Positions 34,989-44,835 are shown, counted from the stretch's first letter. The stretch is DNA of 64,000 nucleotides from Edaphobacter sp. 12200R-103 (GCF_010093025.1 NZ_CP048114.1:372001-436000); one strand, 5' to 3'. Numbers and translations are program-made. Notes: a model not told the origin generated them from the letters alone.

Positions 34989-36020
34989 ATGCCATCGCGC
35001 TTTCGTTCTCCATCGACCTGCCCGGCTCTTGTCGGTGCATCTTTGATGTTGCTCGGCCTCCTGACTGGCTGCAGACAGGATATGCATGACCAGCCAAAGA
35101 TGTTTCCGCTGAGATCAACCACTTTATTCCCGGATGGCCGCTCTGTCCGACCTCAGCCACAGGGCACAGTTGCGCGTTCCCAGACGGGAGCGGACTACTT
35201 CACTACGGGGATGCAGGACGGAGTGGAAGGCGATGGCATGCCATTTCCCGTGACAGAGACTGTATTGCGGCGTGGGCAGGAGCGTTACAACGTCTATTGT
35301 TCGCCGTGCCACTCTAGAGTTGGAAATGGAAAAGGGAGGATTGTTGAGCGCGGCTATTATCAGGCGACCAGTTTTCATTCCGATCGTTTGAGGCGCGCCC
35401 CTCTCGGCCATTTTTTCTCCGTTATTACAAATGGATACGGGGCAATGCCCGATTATGCAGCCCAGCTTTCCCCTCAAGACCGTTGGGCCGTCGCAGCATA
35501 TATCCGTGCGCTCCAGTTAAGCCAGAGCGCCACTCAGCAGGATGTTCCTCCAGGCAAGACAGTATCGCCGATAGATTCCGTTTCTGAGCAATCCGGTTTG
35601 CCCGCAAATTTTCTCGATTCATGGACGGGTTCGCCGGTTCAATCAATTTCGGCTTCCTCGGAGCCTTCCATGGCCGGATTTGCGCCATCTTCAGCCAGCC
35701 TGAAGACGTTACCTTCTGGTGAGAATGGCGGCCATCAGACAGCTGCACCTGCTCAAGTGGCAGCCAAAGAAGCGAACGGAGATGCGGGGAAGGGGAAGAA
35801 AATTTATATGGAGAATTGCGCCGTATGCCATCAACCAACGCGAGCCGGCATGCCTCCAATTTTTCCATCCCTGCTGGGCATCGTGGACCGGGTTGGAGAG
35901 ACGCGTGTCCGCACCGTCGCGCGTACTGGTATTCCAGATGCAAAACCTCCAATGCCGCCCCATCCAAATCTAACCGATAAAGATATTACTGACCTGATCG
36001 CATTCTTACGCAGTAAGTGA
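34989..36020 (+). CDS. Di-haem cytochrome c lipoprotein, ActE-like first domain
   Basis: A 343-aa lipoprotein with a lipobox ending at Cys28 (GLLTGC). The N-terminal part (MHDQPKMFPLRSTTLFPDG and RSVRPQPQGTVARS) matches the style of ActE, a monohaem subunit of Alternative Complex III, with the haem site CSPCH (Cys104, Cys107, His108). A Pro/Ser/Ala-rich linker (about 180-265) joins a second cytochrome domain with CAVCH (Cys277, Cys280, His281) and MPPIFPSLLG. No other Act subunit is nearby, so it may be a stand-alone electron carrier derived from ActE. GGAG lies 5 nt before ATG 34989. Confidence 0.82.
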   Translation: MPSRFRSPSTCPALVGASLMLLGLLTGCRQDMHDQPKMFPLRSTTLFPDGRSVRPQPQGTVARSQTGADYFTTGMQDGVEGDGMPFPVTETVLRRGQERYNVYCSPCHSRVGNGKGRIVERGYYQATSFHSDRLRRAPLGHFFSVITNGYGAMPDYAAQLSPQDRWAVAAYIRALQLSQSATQQDVPPGKTVSPIDSVSEQSGLPANFLDSWTGSPVQSISASSEPSMAGFAPSSASLKTLPSGENGGHQTAAPAQVAAKEANGDAGKGKKIYMENCAVCHQPTRAGMPPIFPSLLGIVDRVGETRVRTVARTGIPDAKPPMPPHPNLTDKDITDLIAFLRSK

Positions 36021-36116
36021 TCGGAGATCGCCGGATCAGCTCTGACCGGATCTCAATCTCTCCGTCTGTAATATTGGGAAAGGCCCTATTCGCCATTCGC
36101 TTTCCATGCCTGTGGC

Positions 36117-36629
36117 TTGAAGCGGACTTGGTTTGGAAGACGATGGTGGAGTACGATTTTATATATGGTTGCGTTACCAGGATCTACGATCGGCGCAGGT
36201 GTTTTGGGGTTTTTCGCAGTACTGGCATGGCGAATTCGTGAGGGACGAACTCCAGTAACCGTTAAGAAAGTTATTATCCCGCCTGTTGGGATGGCAACCG
36301 GCTTTTCTATGTTTTTGGTCCCGGTCTTCAGGGTTCCCTGGGATTGGGCTCTTGGCGCTTTTCTGATAGGAGCGCTGGTTTTGGCCTACCCTCTCGTTCG
36401 GACATCGAAGCTGACCCGTGAAGGAGAGGCAATCATGATGCGTCGCTCGAAGGCATTCTTTGCGGTCATGGCTGTGTTAGCGCTTATCCGCCTGGCCGCA
36501 CGCAATTATGTGAACAAAGTAATCACCCTGGAACAAACGGCCGGCCTGTTTTTTGTCTTGGCATTCGGAATGATTTTGAGCTGGAGAGTCTGCATGCTAT
36601 TGGAATATAAACGGCTCATTTGCGAATAG
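36117..36629 (+). CDS. CcdC-like four-helix membrane protein
   Basis: A membrane protein of up to 170 aa with about four hydrophobic helices (ILYMVALPGSTIGAGVLGFF; VGMATGFSMFLVPVF; ALGAFLIGALVLAYPLV; AGLFFVLAFGMILSWRV). It resembles the CcdC family named from Bacillus cytochrome c biogenesis loci; its reaction is not known. It follows two cytochrome c genes on the same strand, 96 nt after the second, which fits a link to cytochrome maturation. The start is uncertain: TTG 36117 gives the full length, while ATG 36165 would shorten the first helix. Confidence 0.65.
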   Translation: MKRTWFGRRWWSTILYMVALPGSTIGAGVLGFFAVLAWRIREGRTPVTVKKVIIPPVGMATGFSMFLVPVFRVPWDWALGAFLIGALVLAYPLVRTSKLTREGEAIMMRRSKAFFAVMAVLALIRLAARNYVNKVITLEQTAGLFFVLAFGMILSWRVCMLLEYKRLICE

Positions 36630-37112
36630 GCTTGGGCCGAACCACGCAGATTTTGGCAGTGTCCAGCTTCTCCCAGCATCATCGAGAACTTGCTCTACAC
36701 AGTTTTCGATTACCAGTCCTCGGTAAAGTCGAATGAGACGGAATGAGCATCGAGTTTTATACGGATGTCATCACTCCTCGGAAGTTGTATTGCTGCCCTG
36801 AGATGCCCCCCATATATTTTCTAGGTTTACGAGACTTCAGTTGAACGACTGTGCTTGCGGTCACGCGAGTGTTCGCTCTTCTTGCAACAATCGCGGCGAT
36901 TTCCCTTCCGCCTCTCCGGCGGGACCGTGTAATGCCTATTCTTTTGGGCTGGAAACCTGTGGCGACGATGAGGCCTGCGTGAGATATGGCAAGCACTGGA
37001 GATCTTTGGATGGTCACAATGGTCTAACGGCACTATGACTGTGGCTCCAGGAGCATTTGGCACCGAGCAGCAACCTCATCATGTCGATGGAGGAAGGTAA
37101 GGAAAGACTGAG
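36630..37112. other. Gene-free stretch
   Basis: Nothing supported in 483 bp. Overlapping short frames on both strands between 36757 and 37063 show no domain. The end holds the leader of the outer-membrane protein gene. Confidence 0.4.
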
Positions 37113-37700
37113 ATGAAACCGAGTAGAGGAAGAATCCGGGCAATTTTTGTGAGTGCATGCATGATGATGACAGTACCGGTATGGGGGCAAGGTGCCTCAG
37201 CGAGACAGAACCTGGTTGATGTGGCAGTGTTGTATACCGCCGACAGTAGCAATCGGATTCCGGGCGAGGGCTTCTGGATGCAGGGCGGTACGGTACAGCT
37301 GCATGGGCAATTCTGGCATGGACTGGGAGTCATTGCCGATGTCACGGGTGAGCACAGTGGGAGAATAGGCACATCCGAAATTGGGTTAGACCTGGTGATG
37401 GCTACCTTCGGTCCACGGTATACGTGGCAACCTGCAAGCCGGAGAGTGGCCCTCTTCGGGCAAAGCCTTATTGGTGAAGCGAATGCTCTTCATGGGGTTT
37501 TTCCGGCGCTGGATGGTGCTACGGACAGCTCTAATAGCATGGCGCTCAAAATTGGCGGAGGCTTCAACTACAGGGTAAGCTCGCATTTTGGAGTAAGGGT
37601 ATTTGAAGGCAATTGGATTCGTACACAGCTGCCTAACAGCACTTCCAATGCACAGAACCATCTTCAGGTCAGTTCGGGTATCGTTTTTCGCCTCAAATAA
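37113..37700 (+). CDS. Outer-membrane beta-barrel protein
   Basis: A 195-aa exported protein with a signal peptide (about residues 1-28, ending VPVWGQG) followed by alternating-hydrophobic strands typical of 8-stranded OmpA/OmpX-like barrels, for example GTVQLHGQFWHGLGVIADVT, EIGLDLVMATFGPRYTW and MALKIGGGFNYRVSSHFGVR, and an ending GIVFRLK. The penultimate-strand pattern and basic or aromatic end fit an outer-membrane signal. It probably has a structural or adhesion role; no ligand can be named. Confidence 0.72.
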   Translation: MKPSRGRIRAIFVSACMMMTVPVWGQGASARQNLVDVAVLYTADSSNRIPGEGFWMQGGTVQLHGQFWHGLGVIADVTGEHSGRIGTSEIGLDLVMATFGPRYTWQPASRRVALFGQSLIGEANALHGVFPALDGATDSSNSMALKIGGGFNYRVSSHFGVRVFEGNWIRTQLPNSTSNAQNHLQVSSGIVFRLK

Positions 37701-37849
37701 GAATCTCCTGCCCCCAAAGAGAAAGTTCGGAGGTGGGATATTGTTAGATACCCATGATCGATTCAGAAAACACATCTTGGTAAAAAGCATGGATTCGGAA
37801 ATAGATTCATTTTCCGAATCCATTGCTAATTTATCTGATGTAGTAAATC

Positions 37850-38628
37850 TATCCTGATCTAGAAGAAGCTCTAGGACCACGATTCGATCTCAAGCAAAGC
37901 ATAGTCGTCCATTCCTTCTCCGGCAATGAAGAGCAGATCTCGCGCGATTTTGGGTCGGCCGCCGCATTTCTGCTCGAATCCTTCATCAAAGCGGGCCAAC
38001 TTATCGGCATCTCGTCCTGGAGCGGAGCTCTGCTCGAGATGATCAACCACATGCATCCCTCTCGGGATGGTCAGGGTATGCTTGTCGTACAAATCCTCGG
38101 TGGTCTTGGCAATCCTGCCCCAGACTCATGCCACATACCTCGCGCAGAGGCATCTCGGCCCTCATCGGAGGCTCCCCGGTTCTGCTTCCTGCTCCGGGCA
38201 TTATGATATCCCCCTATCCCCCGAGGCTCAGCGCGTATTGATGCGCGAACCCTATGCTCGCGATGCTGTCAAACTCTTTGATCGACTCGACACCGTGCTC
38301 GTCGGGATCAGCGCACTCGAGCCTTCCCGTCCCCTGCTGAACAGTGGAAACGTCTTCTCTGCAGCGGAGCGTTCGACCCTTGCTTCTAAAGGCGCTATCG
38401 GCGACATCTGCCTGCAGTACTTCAAGACCGAAGGTTATAACATTCCTACTCCACTTACAGAAAGAGTCATTGGTATCAAACTTTCTCAACTAAAGCGAGT
38501 GAAGAACGTTATAGGCTGGCGGCAGGCGCAAGATTGCCGGCATTCGAGAGGCATTCGCAGGCCGTTGGATCAACATCCTTGTCGCCGATCGAGCTGCCGT
38601 GAGATCTGTGCTCGATGCGAAGACATGA
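37850..38628 (+). pseudogene. SorC-type sugar-sensing regulator, destroyed
   Basis: The sugar-binding domain of a SorC/DeoR-like transcription regulator can be read across several frames: LEEALGPRFDLKQSIVV, FGSAAAFLLESFIKAGQLIG, MLVVQILGGLGNP; then THATYLAQR; then GISALIGGSPVLLPAPGIM; then YARDAVKLFDRLDTVLVGIS with GAIGDICLQYF and ERVIGIKLSQLKRVKNVIG; then GGRRKIAGIREAFAGRWINI with LVADRAAVRSVLDAKT and a stop at 38626. At least four frame changes are needed. The DNA-binding domain is absent. It sits just upstream of a glycosidase gene, the usual place for a local sugar regulator. Confidence 0.72.
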
Positions 38629-38697
38629 CATTAAAGGCAATATGGCCTGCAGTGTTGATCAGTTACATCTATATATTGCAAATTTTCTGGAGAGATT

Positions 38698-40248
38698 ATG
38701 AACCGCAGAGAGATGCTGAAGGTGGGAGGAGCAGCGTTGGTTAGTACGGCGACAAATCGAATGGAGGGAGCCCAACCGAGCTCGCATTCATCCGCACGAG
38801 TAGAACGGTGGGATCTTTTTGAGCAGTCGTTCTCTGGACCGCAAGGTGGGAATCCATTTTTGGATATATGGACGCGCGCAGTCTTCCGCAAGGGGAACCG
38901 TGAAGTTTCAGTAGATGGCTTTTATGACGGCAACGGCACCTATAAGATTCGTTTCATGCCGGATGAGCCAGGCATGTGGAGCTTCGTAACCGATAGCAAT
39001 GCTGCAGAATTGAAGGGTAAAAAAGGTCTCTTCGAGTGCACGGCTGCCCAGGGCGATAACCATGGTCCCGTCCACGTGCGCGATTCCTACCATTTCGGCT
39101 ATGCAGATGGAACTCCGTACTTTCCATTTGGAACCACATGTTATGCATGGGTGCACCAGACAGAGGAGTTGCAGCGTCAGACGATTGAGTCTCTAAAGAC
39201 CGGGCCTTTCAACAAGATCCGCATGTGTATCTTCCCAAAGTGGTATCAGTACAATCACGGAGTTCCTCCACGCTTCCCATTTCCTCGTAATGGCGAGGCC
39301 AATGACTATACCCATTTCAACGTGGATTTCTTTAGGCATATCGAAAGTTGCATTCAACAATTGCGCGCCATTCATGTTGAAGCGGATCTGATCTTGTTTC
39401 ACCCCTACGATCATTGGGGCTTTCAGGCGATGCCTCCCGATGTAGATGATCGCTATCTAAGATATGTGATCGCGCGGTTTGCTGCTTATCGAAATGTCTG
39501 GTGGTCTCTGGCAAATGAGTTTGACTTGATGCGAAAAAAGACCAATGCCGATTGGGACCGCTACGCTCGCATCGTGACCGAGACCGATTCCTACGCGCAC
39601 CTACGGTCGATTCACTATAGCCACGCACCTTATGATTATTCACGTGTTTGGTGTACACACGCTGGTGTGCAGGACTACGCTTTTGATAAAGCTGCGCAGT
39701 GGAGAATGGAATGGCGCAAGCCAGTCATTTTCGATGAGTGTATGTATGAGGGAAATATAAACTCTCGCTGGGGCAATCTGTCAGGCGAGGAGATGACCCG
39801 CCGATTCTGGCTATGTGTTGTTGCCGGTGCCTATGGAGGGCATGGAGAGACTTATGTTAGCCATGACGAGATCGAGAACGATAAGGCGATTCTCTGGTGG
39901 TCGCACGGGGGTACCCTCAAAGGGTCAAGCCCGGAGCGGATCGCGTTCTTGCGTAAGTTGCTGGAAGAAATCGGCGCTCAAGGTGGCGGACGCATCGGGT
40001 TTGAAGCTACAGAACCGGTGTATTACCTCTCAGCAAGGCGAAATGGCAACGAAGCGATTCTCTGGTATTTCGACTTCCATCAGCCCAGTTACTACGACTT
40101 CACTCTTCCCGAGAACGCAAGGTTCAGAGCGGAATTGGTTGATCCATGGGAGATGACCAGAAAAACGATGGACGGTACCTTCGCTGGGAAAAGCAGGATT
40201 AGCCTACCCGGAAAACCATACCAGGCCATTATCTTTCACAAAATCTAA
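38698..40248 (+). CDS. DUF5060/DUF4038 glycoside hydrolase-like protein
   Basis: A 516-aa protein with a Tat-like or Sec leader (MNRREMLKVGGAALVST), a DUF5060 beta-sandwich (about residues 35-125; VERWDLFEQSFSGP, FYDGNGTYKIRFMPDEPGMW), a DUF4038-like TIM barrel (about 135-410) and a short C-terminal beta domain. Probable catalytic acids are Glu in WWSLANEFDL and Glu in VIFDECMYEG, as in related barrel glycosidases. The substrate is unknown; relatives act on plant or microbial polysaccharides. GGAGA precedes ATG 38698. It follows a ruined sugar regulator and precedes another secreted protein by 61 nt. Confidence 0.82.
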   Translation: MNRREMLKVGGAALVSTATNRMEGAQPSSHSSARVERWDLFEQSFSGPQGGNPFLDIWTRAVFRKGNREVSVDGFYDGNGTYKIRFMPDEPGMWSFVTDSNAAELKGKKGLFECTAAQGDNHGPVHVRDSYHFGYADGTPYFPFGTTCYAWVHQTEELQRQTIESLKTGPFNKIRMCIFPKWYQYNHGVPPRFPFPRNGEANDYTHFNVDFFRHIESCIQQLRAIHVEADLILFHPYDHWGFQAMPPDVDDRYLRYVIARFAAYRNVWWSLANEFDLMRKKTNADWDRYARIVTETDSYAHLRSIHYSHAPYDYSRVWCTHAGVQDYAFDKAAQWRMEWRKPVIFDECMYEGNINSRWGNLSGEEMTRRFWLCVVAGAYGGHGETYVSHDEIENDKAILWWSHGGTLKGSSPERIAFLRKLLEEIGAQGGGRIGFEATEPVYYLSARRNGNEAILWYFDFHQPSYYDFTLPENARFRAELVDPWEMTRKTMDGTFAGKSRISLPGKPYQAIIFHKI

Positions 40249-40309
40249 CTAGCGTCATCGAAGACTTTTAGACAGAATAAGTTGTAACCAATAGGATCTA
40301 ATAATCATT

Positions 40310-41698
40310 ATGAAACAAATCGAAATTGCAGCCGTGGCAACGGATTCATCCTCAATCACCGAAACGATAGAATCGAACGTTCTCTTCAGTCGGCGTGAAA
40401 TGCTGGGAATGGCCGGGATGGCAGGTTTAGCGACTTTTACCGGTATCGGACCCGATGCTGTTGCCCAGTCTACGCAAAGACGGCCTCGTATCGCCTGTCT
40501 CGTTAGCTATTGGGGACTCCCGACTTCCCATGCTGACTGGATCGTAAACAAGCTGCTGGACGGTTATTGGTGGAAGGGTGCCTACACCCCGTCGCGCGTG
40601 GACGTGGTGTCTGTTTACATCAATCAGCTCGACACCAGCTTATTGGGCCAGAAAGTATGCAAAGCGAAAAACATCCCCATCTTTAAAACGGTAGGGGAAG
40701 CCGTAACGTTGGGTGGCAAGGAACTCGCTGTGGATGGTGTTGTCATCGTCTGCGAACATGGGAGCTATCCGACCGATCTCAAGGGGCACTGGCTCTTGCC
40801 GCGTTGGTGGATCTACCAGCAGGTGATTCGAGTTTTCGAGCAGAGCAAACGCTCCGTGCCTGTATTTAACGACAAACACCTTTCCTACAACTGGGACGAC
40901 GCCAAGTGGATGTTCGACAAATCCCGTGAGCTGAACTTCCCACTGACCGGGGGATCTTCCATACCGATTTACTTTCGGAGTCCCGAGACAGAACTCGCTA
41001 CCGATACACCGATTAAGAACTCGATCGTGGTGGGAGACACGGCGGATGAGGGAGCCACTTTCCATTGTGTTGACGTGCTTCAGGCATTTCATGATCGCCG
41101 CAAAGGTGGCGAGACGGGCGTCAAGTCGGTGCAGTCTATTCGCGGGCCTGAAACATGGAACTGGGTCCAACGTACTCCCTGGGCCAACAATCTGCTGGAA
41201 GCAGTGCGAAAAAAATTCGAGCTGAAGCCGGGATACTTTCAGGAGGGCGGTGGGCAAGATCCGCAGCGGCGGCCACTTCGACCCAACCTCTGTATCGTGG
41301 AGTATCGTGACGGGACCAACGCAGCTGTGATTCCGGGCCGGGGCGTGGGGTGGACTTACGCCGGCGAAATCGAAGGACAGAAAGACCCGACGATCATTTC
41401 CATGCTGGGCTGGCCTGGACCTATCTCGCAGTATCACGCTGCAAATGCGCACGAACACTGGCTTATCGAGATGATGCTGACCGGCAAGGAACCATTCAAC
41501 GCGGAGAGGCTCCTTGTGTCCACTGGGATTGTGAACAACTACATGGACTCCAACTGGGAGAATGGCCGTTACTCTGCCATCGGACGACGCATTGAGACTC
41601 CATTCATGGACATGAAATATCGTTCCACACACGGGCCGCTCTTTAATTCTGGGCCTCGTCCGCCGAATACTCCTTACATACGCGGTTTTACGTCCTAG
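40310..41698 (+). CDS. Secreted (Tat-like leader) protein of unknown function
   Basis: A 462-aa protein with a leader resembling twin-arginine signals (SRREMLGMAGMAGLATFTGI) starting near residue 28. The rest is globular, with notable stretches RIACLVSYWGLPTSHADWIV, GVVIVCEHGSYPTDLKGHWL and GRRIETPFMDMKYRSTHGPL. The YWG/HADWI start hints at a Rossmann-like fold, but I cannot name the family. It probably belongs with the glycosidase upstream. The opposite strand has a 488-codon open frame here, which is a shadow. Confidence 0.7.
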   Translation: MKQIEIAAVATDSSSITETIESNVLFSRREMLGMAGMAGLATFTGIGPDAVAQSTQRRPRIACLVSYWGLPTSHADWIVNKLLDGYWWKGAYTPSRVDVVSVYINQLDTSLLGQKVCKAKNIPIFKTVGEAVTLGGKELAVDGVVIVCEHGSYPTDLKGHWLLPRWWIYQQVIRVFEQSKRSVPVFNDKHLSYNWDDAKWMFDKSRELNFPLTGGSSIPIYFRSPETELATDTPIKNSIVVGDTADEGATFHCVDVLQAFHDRRKGGETGVKSVQSIRGPETWNWVQRTPWANNLLEAVRKKFELKPGYFQEGGGQDPQRRPLRPNLCIVEYRDGTNAAVIPGRGVGWTYAGEIEGQKDPTIISMLGWPGPISQYHAANAHEHWLIEMMLTGKEPFNAERLLVSTGIVNNYMDSNWENGRYSAIGRRIETPFMDMKYRSTHGPLFNSGPRPPNTPYIRGFTS

Positions 41699-42132
41699 AC
41701 CTTGCGTGGTTGGAGAGACGCATTGGTAATTGGACGAAAACCTGACTTGGACTTGGGGTAACAAAAGGCTGAAGGTTAGCTTCTCTATGGGCGTGCTCAT
41801 TGTACGGCGTTTCCCAGAATCCCCAACGTCCAACCTTGAAGGCCCTCGGCGCGTGTGTGGATTGCCCCGTTGCCTTCGGCGTTGGACTAAGTAGAGGAAT
41901 GGCCTCGGATGCAGGGTCGTCGGCAACTGCAGTTTGCAGCGGTTTACGTTCAAATAAAAGGTTATATGTGGCGGCTTGATGGTTGCGGCCCGCCTGTGCA
42001 TCCTGCCCATACTCCTTAGGGGCCACATACTACTGCTTCTTGCGAGCCGGTCTACCGCTGCTGGCCAACTCCCGGGTTCGACTATGATGGTGAGTAGATG
42101 TGACATTGCGGGGCCGCGGAGGTAGATCGCTT
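41699..42132. other. Gene-free stretch
   Basis: No gene is supported. The minus-strand frame at 41688-42026 has no recognisable domain. GGAGG at 42118-42122 is the ribosome binding site for the aldo/keto reductase. Confidence 0.4.
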
Positions 42133-43072
42133 ATGAGCGAAGTTATCGACCTGCAAGAGATGAGATTTCCACTGAACCATGGAACTGGCAAGATACCCGC
42201 TCTCGGTTTCGGTACTTTGATTGCGGATCTTCCCGCGACCGTTGCTGCGACGGAGAACGCCATTGAGGCTGGGTTCCGACACTTTGACTGCGCCGAGCGC
42301 TATCTCAACGAGCGAGAAGTCGGTGAAGCCCTGCGCATGGCGCTGGGATCGCGGAAGATTTCCCGCGAGGACATCTTTGTCACGACAAAGTTGTGGAACA
42401 CCAATCACAGGCCGGAACGCGTTCAGCCAGCCTTCGATGGGAGTCTTAAGAAGCTGGGGCTCGAGTATCTTGATCTTTATCTCATCCATACTCCGTTTGC
42501 CTTTCAACCGGGAGATAACCCGGATCCGCGCGACTCCAATGGAGATGTCATATACGACAATGGGGTAACTCTGCTCGATACGTGGAGAGCACTGGAGCAG
42601 CTTTTGGAAGGCGGAAGATGCGGCGCTATCGGGTTGTCGGACATCACGTTGAAAGGAGTTGCTGCCGCTCTACGAAGCAGCGGCTATCAAACCCGCTGTC
42701 GTCCAGGTGGAGTCGCATCCTTATCTTCCCGAGACAGAACTCTTCGAGTTCTGCAAGGAGGAGGGGATTGTGCTTCTCGCCTTTGCGCCGCTTGGGCATG
42801 GGATAAGGCCGGGGCTGCTTGAGGACCCGGTGGTTCTATCGGTTGCGTCACAGGTTGCGAAGACACCTGCCCAGGTGTTGCTGGCGTGGGCAGTGCAGCG
42901 CGGCACCGCCGTGCTGACGACGCCCAAGAGTGCGGAACGTGCGAGGGAGAACTTCAATATTGCTCCTCTTCCCCAAGATGCGTTCGAAGAGATCAACCGG
43001 ATCCAGACCCGACAGAGGCTCAATCGGGTGGTCCAGACGGGCGTACCTGGATTTATTCCGTCGGTTAGATAA
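42133..43072 (+). pseudogene. Aldo/keto reductase with a single-base frameshift
   Basis: An NADPH-dependent aldo/keto reductase of about 313 codons. Catalytic tetrad residues are visible: Asp in HFDCAERY, Tyr in that segment, Lys in TTKLWNTNH and His in LIHTP. Cofactor contacts are in TTPKSAERARENF. The first frame runs to about 42655 and the second from there to 43072. Reading two A instead of three at 42652-42654 gives a continuous ITLKELLPLYEAAAIKPAVV, exactly the family sequence. A homopolymer insertion is therefore the sole lesion, either a true mutation or a sequencing error. GGAGG supports ATG 42133. It precedes the MOSC-reductase gene by 17 nt. Confidence 0.82.
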
Positions 43073-43089
43073 ACCACAGGGGTCTTTCT

Positions 43090-44835
43090 ATGGCCACTCT
43101 TGTCTCAGTGAATGTCGGTATGCCCCACGATGTTGCGTGGCAAGGCAGGATCGTGCGGACCGGAATATGGAAGATGCCTGTTCGCGGTAAGGTGACGGCA
43201 CGTCGTCTGAATTTGGATGGAGATGGGCAAGGCGATCTTGCGGGGCACGGCGGAGAACAACGCGCCGTGATGGTATATCAGCTTGACTCGTATCGCTACT
43301 GGCAGGCGCAGCTTCAACTAGGCGAGCTTGAGTATGGTCAGTTCGGAGAGAACTTTACGGTCGACGGCCTCGGGGATGATCAGGTTTGTATTGGAGACCG
43401 TTACCGAATTGGCACCGCGCTGTTCGAGGTCACGCAGCCGAGAGTGACCTGTTACCGGCTTGGCATACGCATGCAGAATCCGCAGATGCCAGCACTGGTG
43501 GTCTCCGGGAAACGACCTGGGTTTTATTTTCGTGTGCTTGAAGAGGGAGAGGTCGCAGCTGGGGATGAGATCGTAAAGGTCGCGGACGGGCCAGAGAGAC
43601 TTACGGTAGCGGAGGTGGATGGTTTGCTTTATCTGCCGGGGCACTCCCGTGAATCGTTGAACAGGGCAATCAGAATTCCGGCGCTCAGTCAAGGGTGGAA
43701 GACGTCGTTCGAAGCATTGTTGCATGCAGACGATCAGAGCGGGAATCCTGGTCTTGCTGCGCCGGCGCCGCCGCTTGCATGGAGCGGATTCCGCGCATTG
43801 CGCGTATCTGAAAAAAAACGCGAAAGCGTGGACGTAGTCTCTTTGATCTTCGAGTCTGAAGAGGGAGTGCCGCTGCCCGCATTTCATGCAGGACAGTTTC
43901 TTGTCTTCAAACTGCAGCCTGAGAGGGATGAGTCTCCCACCCTCCGGAGCTATTCCTTGTCGGGCGGCGAAGACCTGGGCAAGTACCGCATCAGCGTAAA
44001 GCTTGCCGGTGGAGAGGGGAGCCGGTTTTTTCATGAGCATCTTGGTGTGGGCGATCTGGTGTCGGTCAGCGCACCGCGAGGCAGCTTTCTGCTCGAGCAG
44101 AAGAATGATCCTGTTGTTTTCTTGAGTGCGGGAATCGGCGCGACTCCTGTACTCGCTATGCTTCATGCACTCTCTGCGCAATCCGCACAGCGCGAGATAT
44201 GGTGGTGCTATGGGGCGCGCAATGGAAAAGAACATCCGTTCGCTATGGAGGTTCGGAGTTTGCTGGGCAATCTGGCTGGTGCGCATTCGCTGATTGCTTA
44301 CAGTCGACCTGGCGATGGGGACCGTCTGGGTGAGGATTATGATGTGCGGGGTCGACTCCATTGCGAGCTGCTACAAGACCGCAACGTACCGCAGTCGTCT
44401 AATTTTTATCTATGCGGCCCTTCCGCTTTTCTAACGGAATTCACCGCGGCACTCCGAGCCTGGGGAATTCCCGATGCGCGGATTCATTCGGAGATCTTCA
44501 GTACAGTTTCCGCGATTACGCCTGGAATTGCGAACGCGGTCCTTCCGCGTGCACATTCGCCTCAAGGAGAAATCGGAACCGGGCCGAAGGTCTTCTTCAG
44601 CCGCAGCGGTCTCTCTGTGCCATGGGATGCAAAGTACGGTAACTTGCTTGCGTTTGCTGAAGCCTGCGATGTACCTGTCCGGTGGGCATGCCGCGCAGGG
44701 GTTTGCCACACCTGCGAGTCAGGACTGATTGATGGACAAATTGCTTACTCGCCTGAGCCGCTCGACCGTCCGGCGGCAGGTAATCTTTTGATTTGTTGTT
44801 CAGCTCCTGTTACAGAGATCGAGATCGATCTGTAG
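43090..44835 (+). CDS. MOSC domain fused to FAD/NAD reductase and 2Fe-2S ferredoxin
   Basis: A 581-aa multidomain oxidoreductase. Residues 1-165 form a MOSC domain (GDLAGHGGEQRAVMVYQLDS; TCYRLGIRMQNP) followed by a YiiM-type three-helix segment (about 170-215). Then come an FAD-binding ferredoxin-reductase barrel (about 240-340; LRSYSLSGGEDLGKYRISVK), an NAD-binding domain (about 350-455; PVVFLSAGIGATPVLAMLHA) and a plant-type ferredoxin whose Cys motif is CRAGVCHTC plus the downstream CCSAP. MOSC domains bind the molybdenum cofactor or sulfur; MOSC fused to such a reductase suggests self-contained NAD(P)H-driven reduction of N-hydroxylated or similar compounds. Confidence 0.88.
   Translation: MATLVSVNVGMPHDVAWQGRIVRTGIWKMPVRGKVTARRLNLDGDGQGDLAGHGGEQRAVMVYQLDSYRYWQAQLQLGELEYGQFGENFTVDGLGDDQVCIGDRYRIGTALFEVTQPRVTCYRLGIRMQNPQMPALVVSGKRPGFYFRVLEEGEVAAGDEIVKVADGPERLTVAEVDGLLYLPGHSRESLNRAIRIPALSQGWKTSFEALLHADDQSGNPGLAAPAPPLAWSGFRALRVSEKKRESVDVVSLIFESEEGVPLPAFHAGQFLVFKLQPERDESPTLRSYSLSGGEDLGKYRISVKLAGGEGSRFFHEHLGVGDLVSVSAPRGSFLLEQKNDPVVFLSAGIGATPVLAMLHALSAQSAQREIWWCYGARNGKEHPFAMEVRSLLGNLAGAHSLIAYSRPGDGDRLGEDYDVRGRLHCELLQDRNVPQSSNFYLCGPSAFLTEFTAALRAWGIPDARIHSEIFSTVSAITPGIANAVLPRAHSPQGEIGTGPKVFFSRSGLSVPWDAKYGNLLAFAEACDVPVRWACRAGVCHTCESGLIDGQIAYSPEPLDRPAAGNLLICCSAPVTEIEIDL

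Noticed and set aside
40640..42106. 488-codon minus-strand frame
   Set aside because: Antisense to the Tat-like secreted protein; no domain, His/Arg-rich, no promoter context.
43318..44361. 347-codon minus-strand frame
   Set aside because: Antisense to the MOSC-reductase fusion, whose domains are unambiguous.
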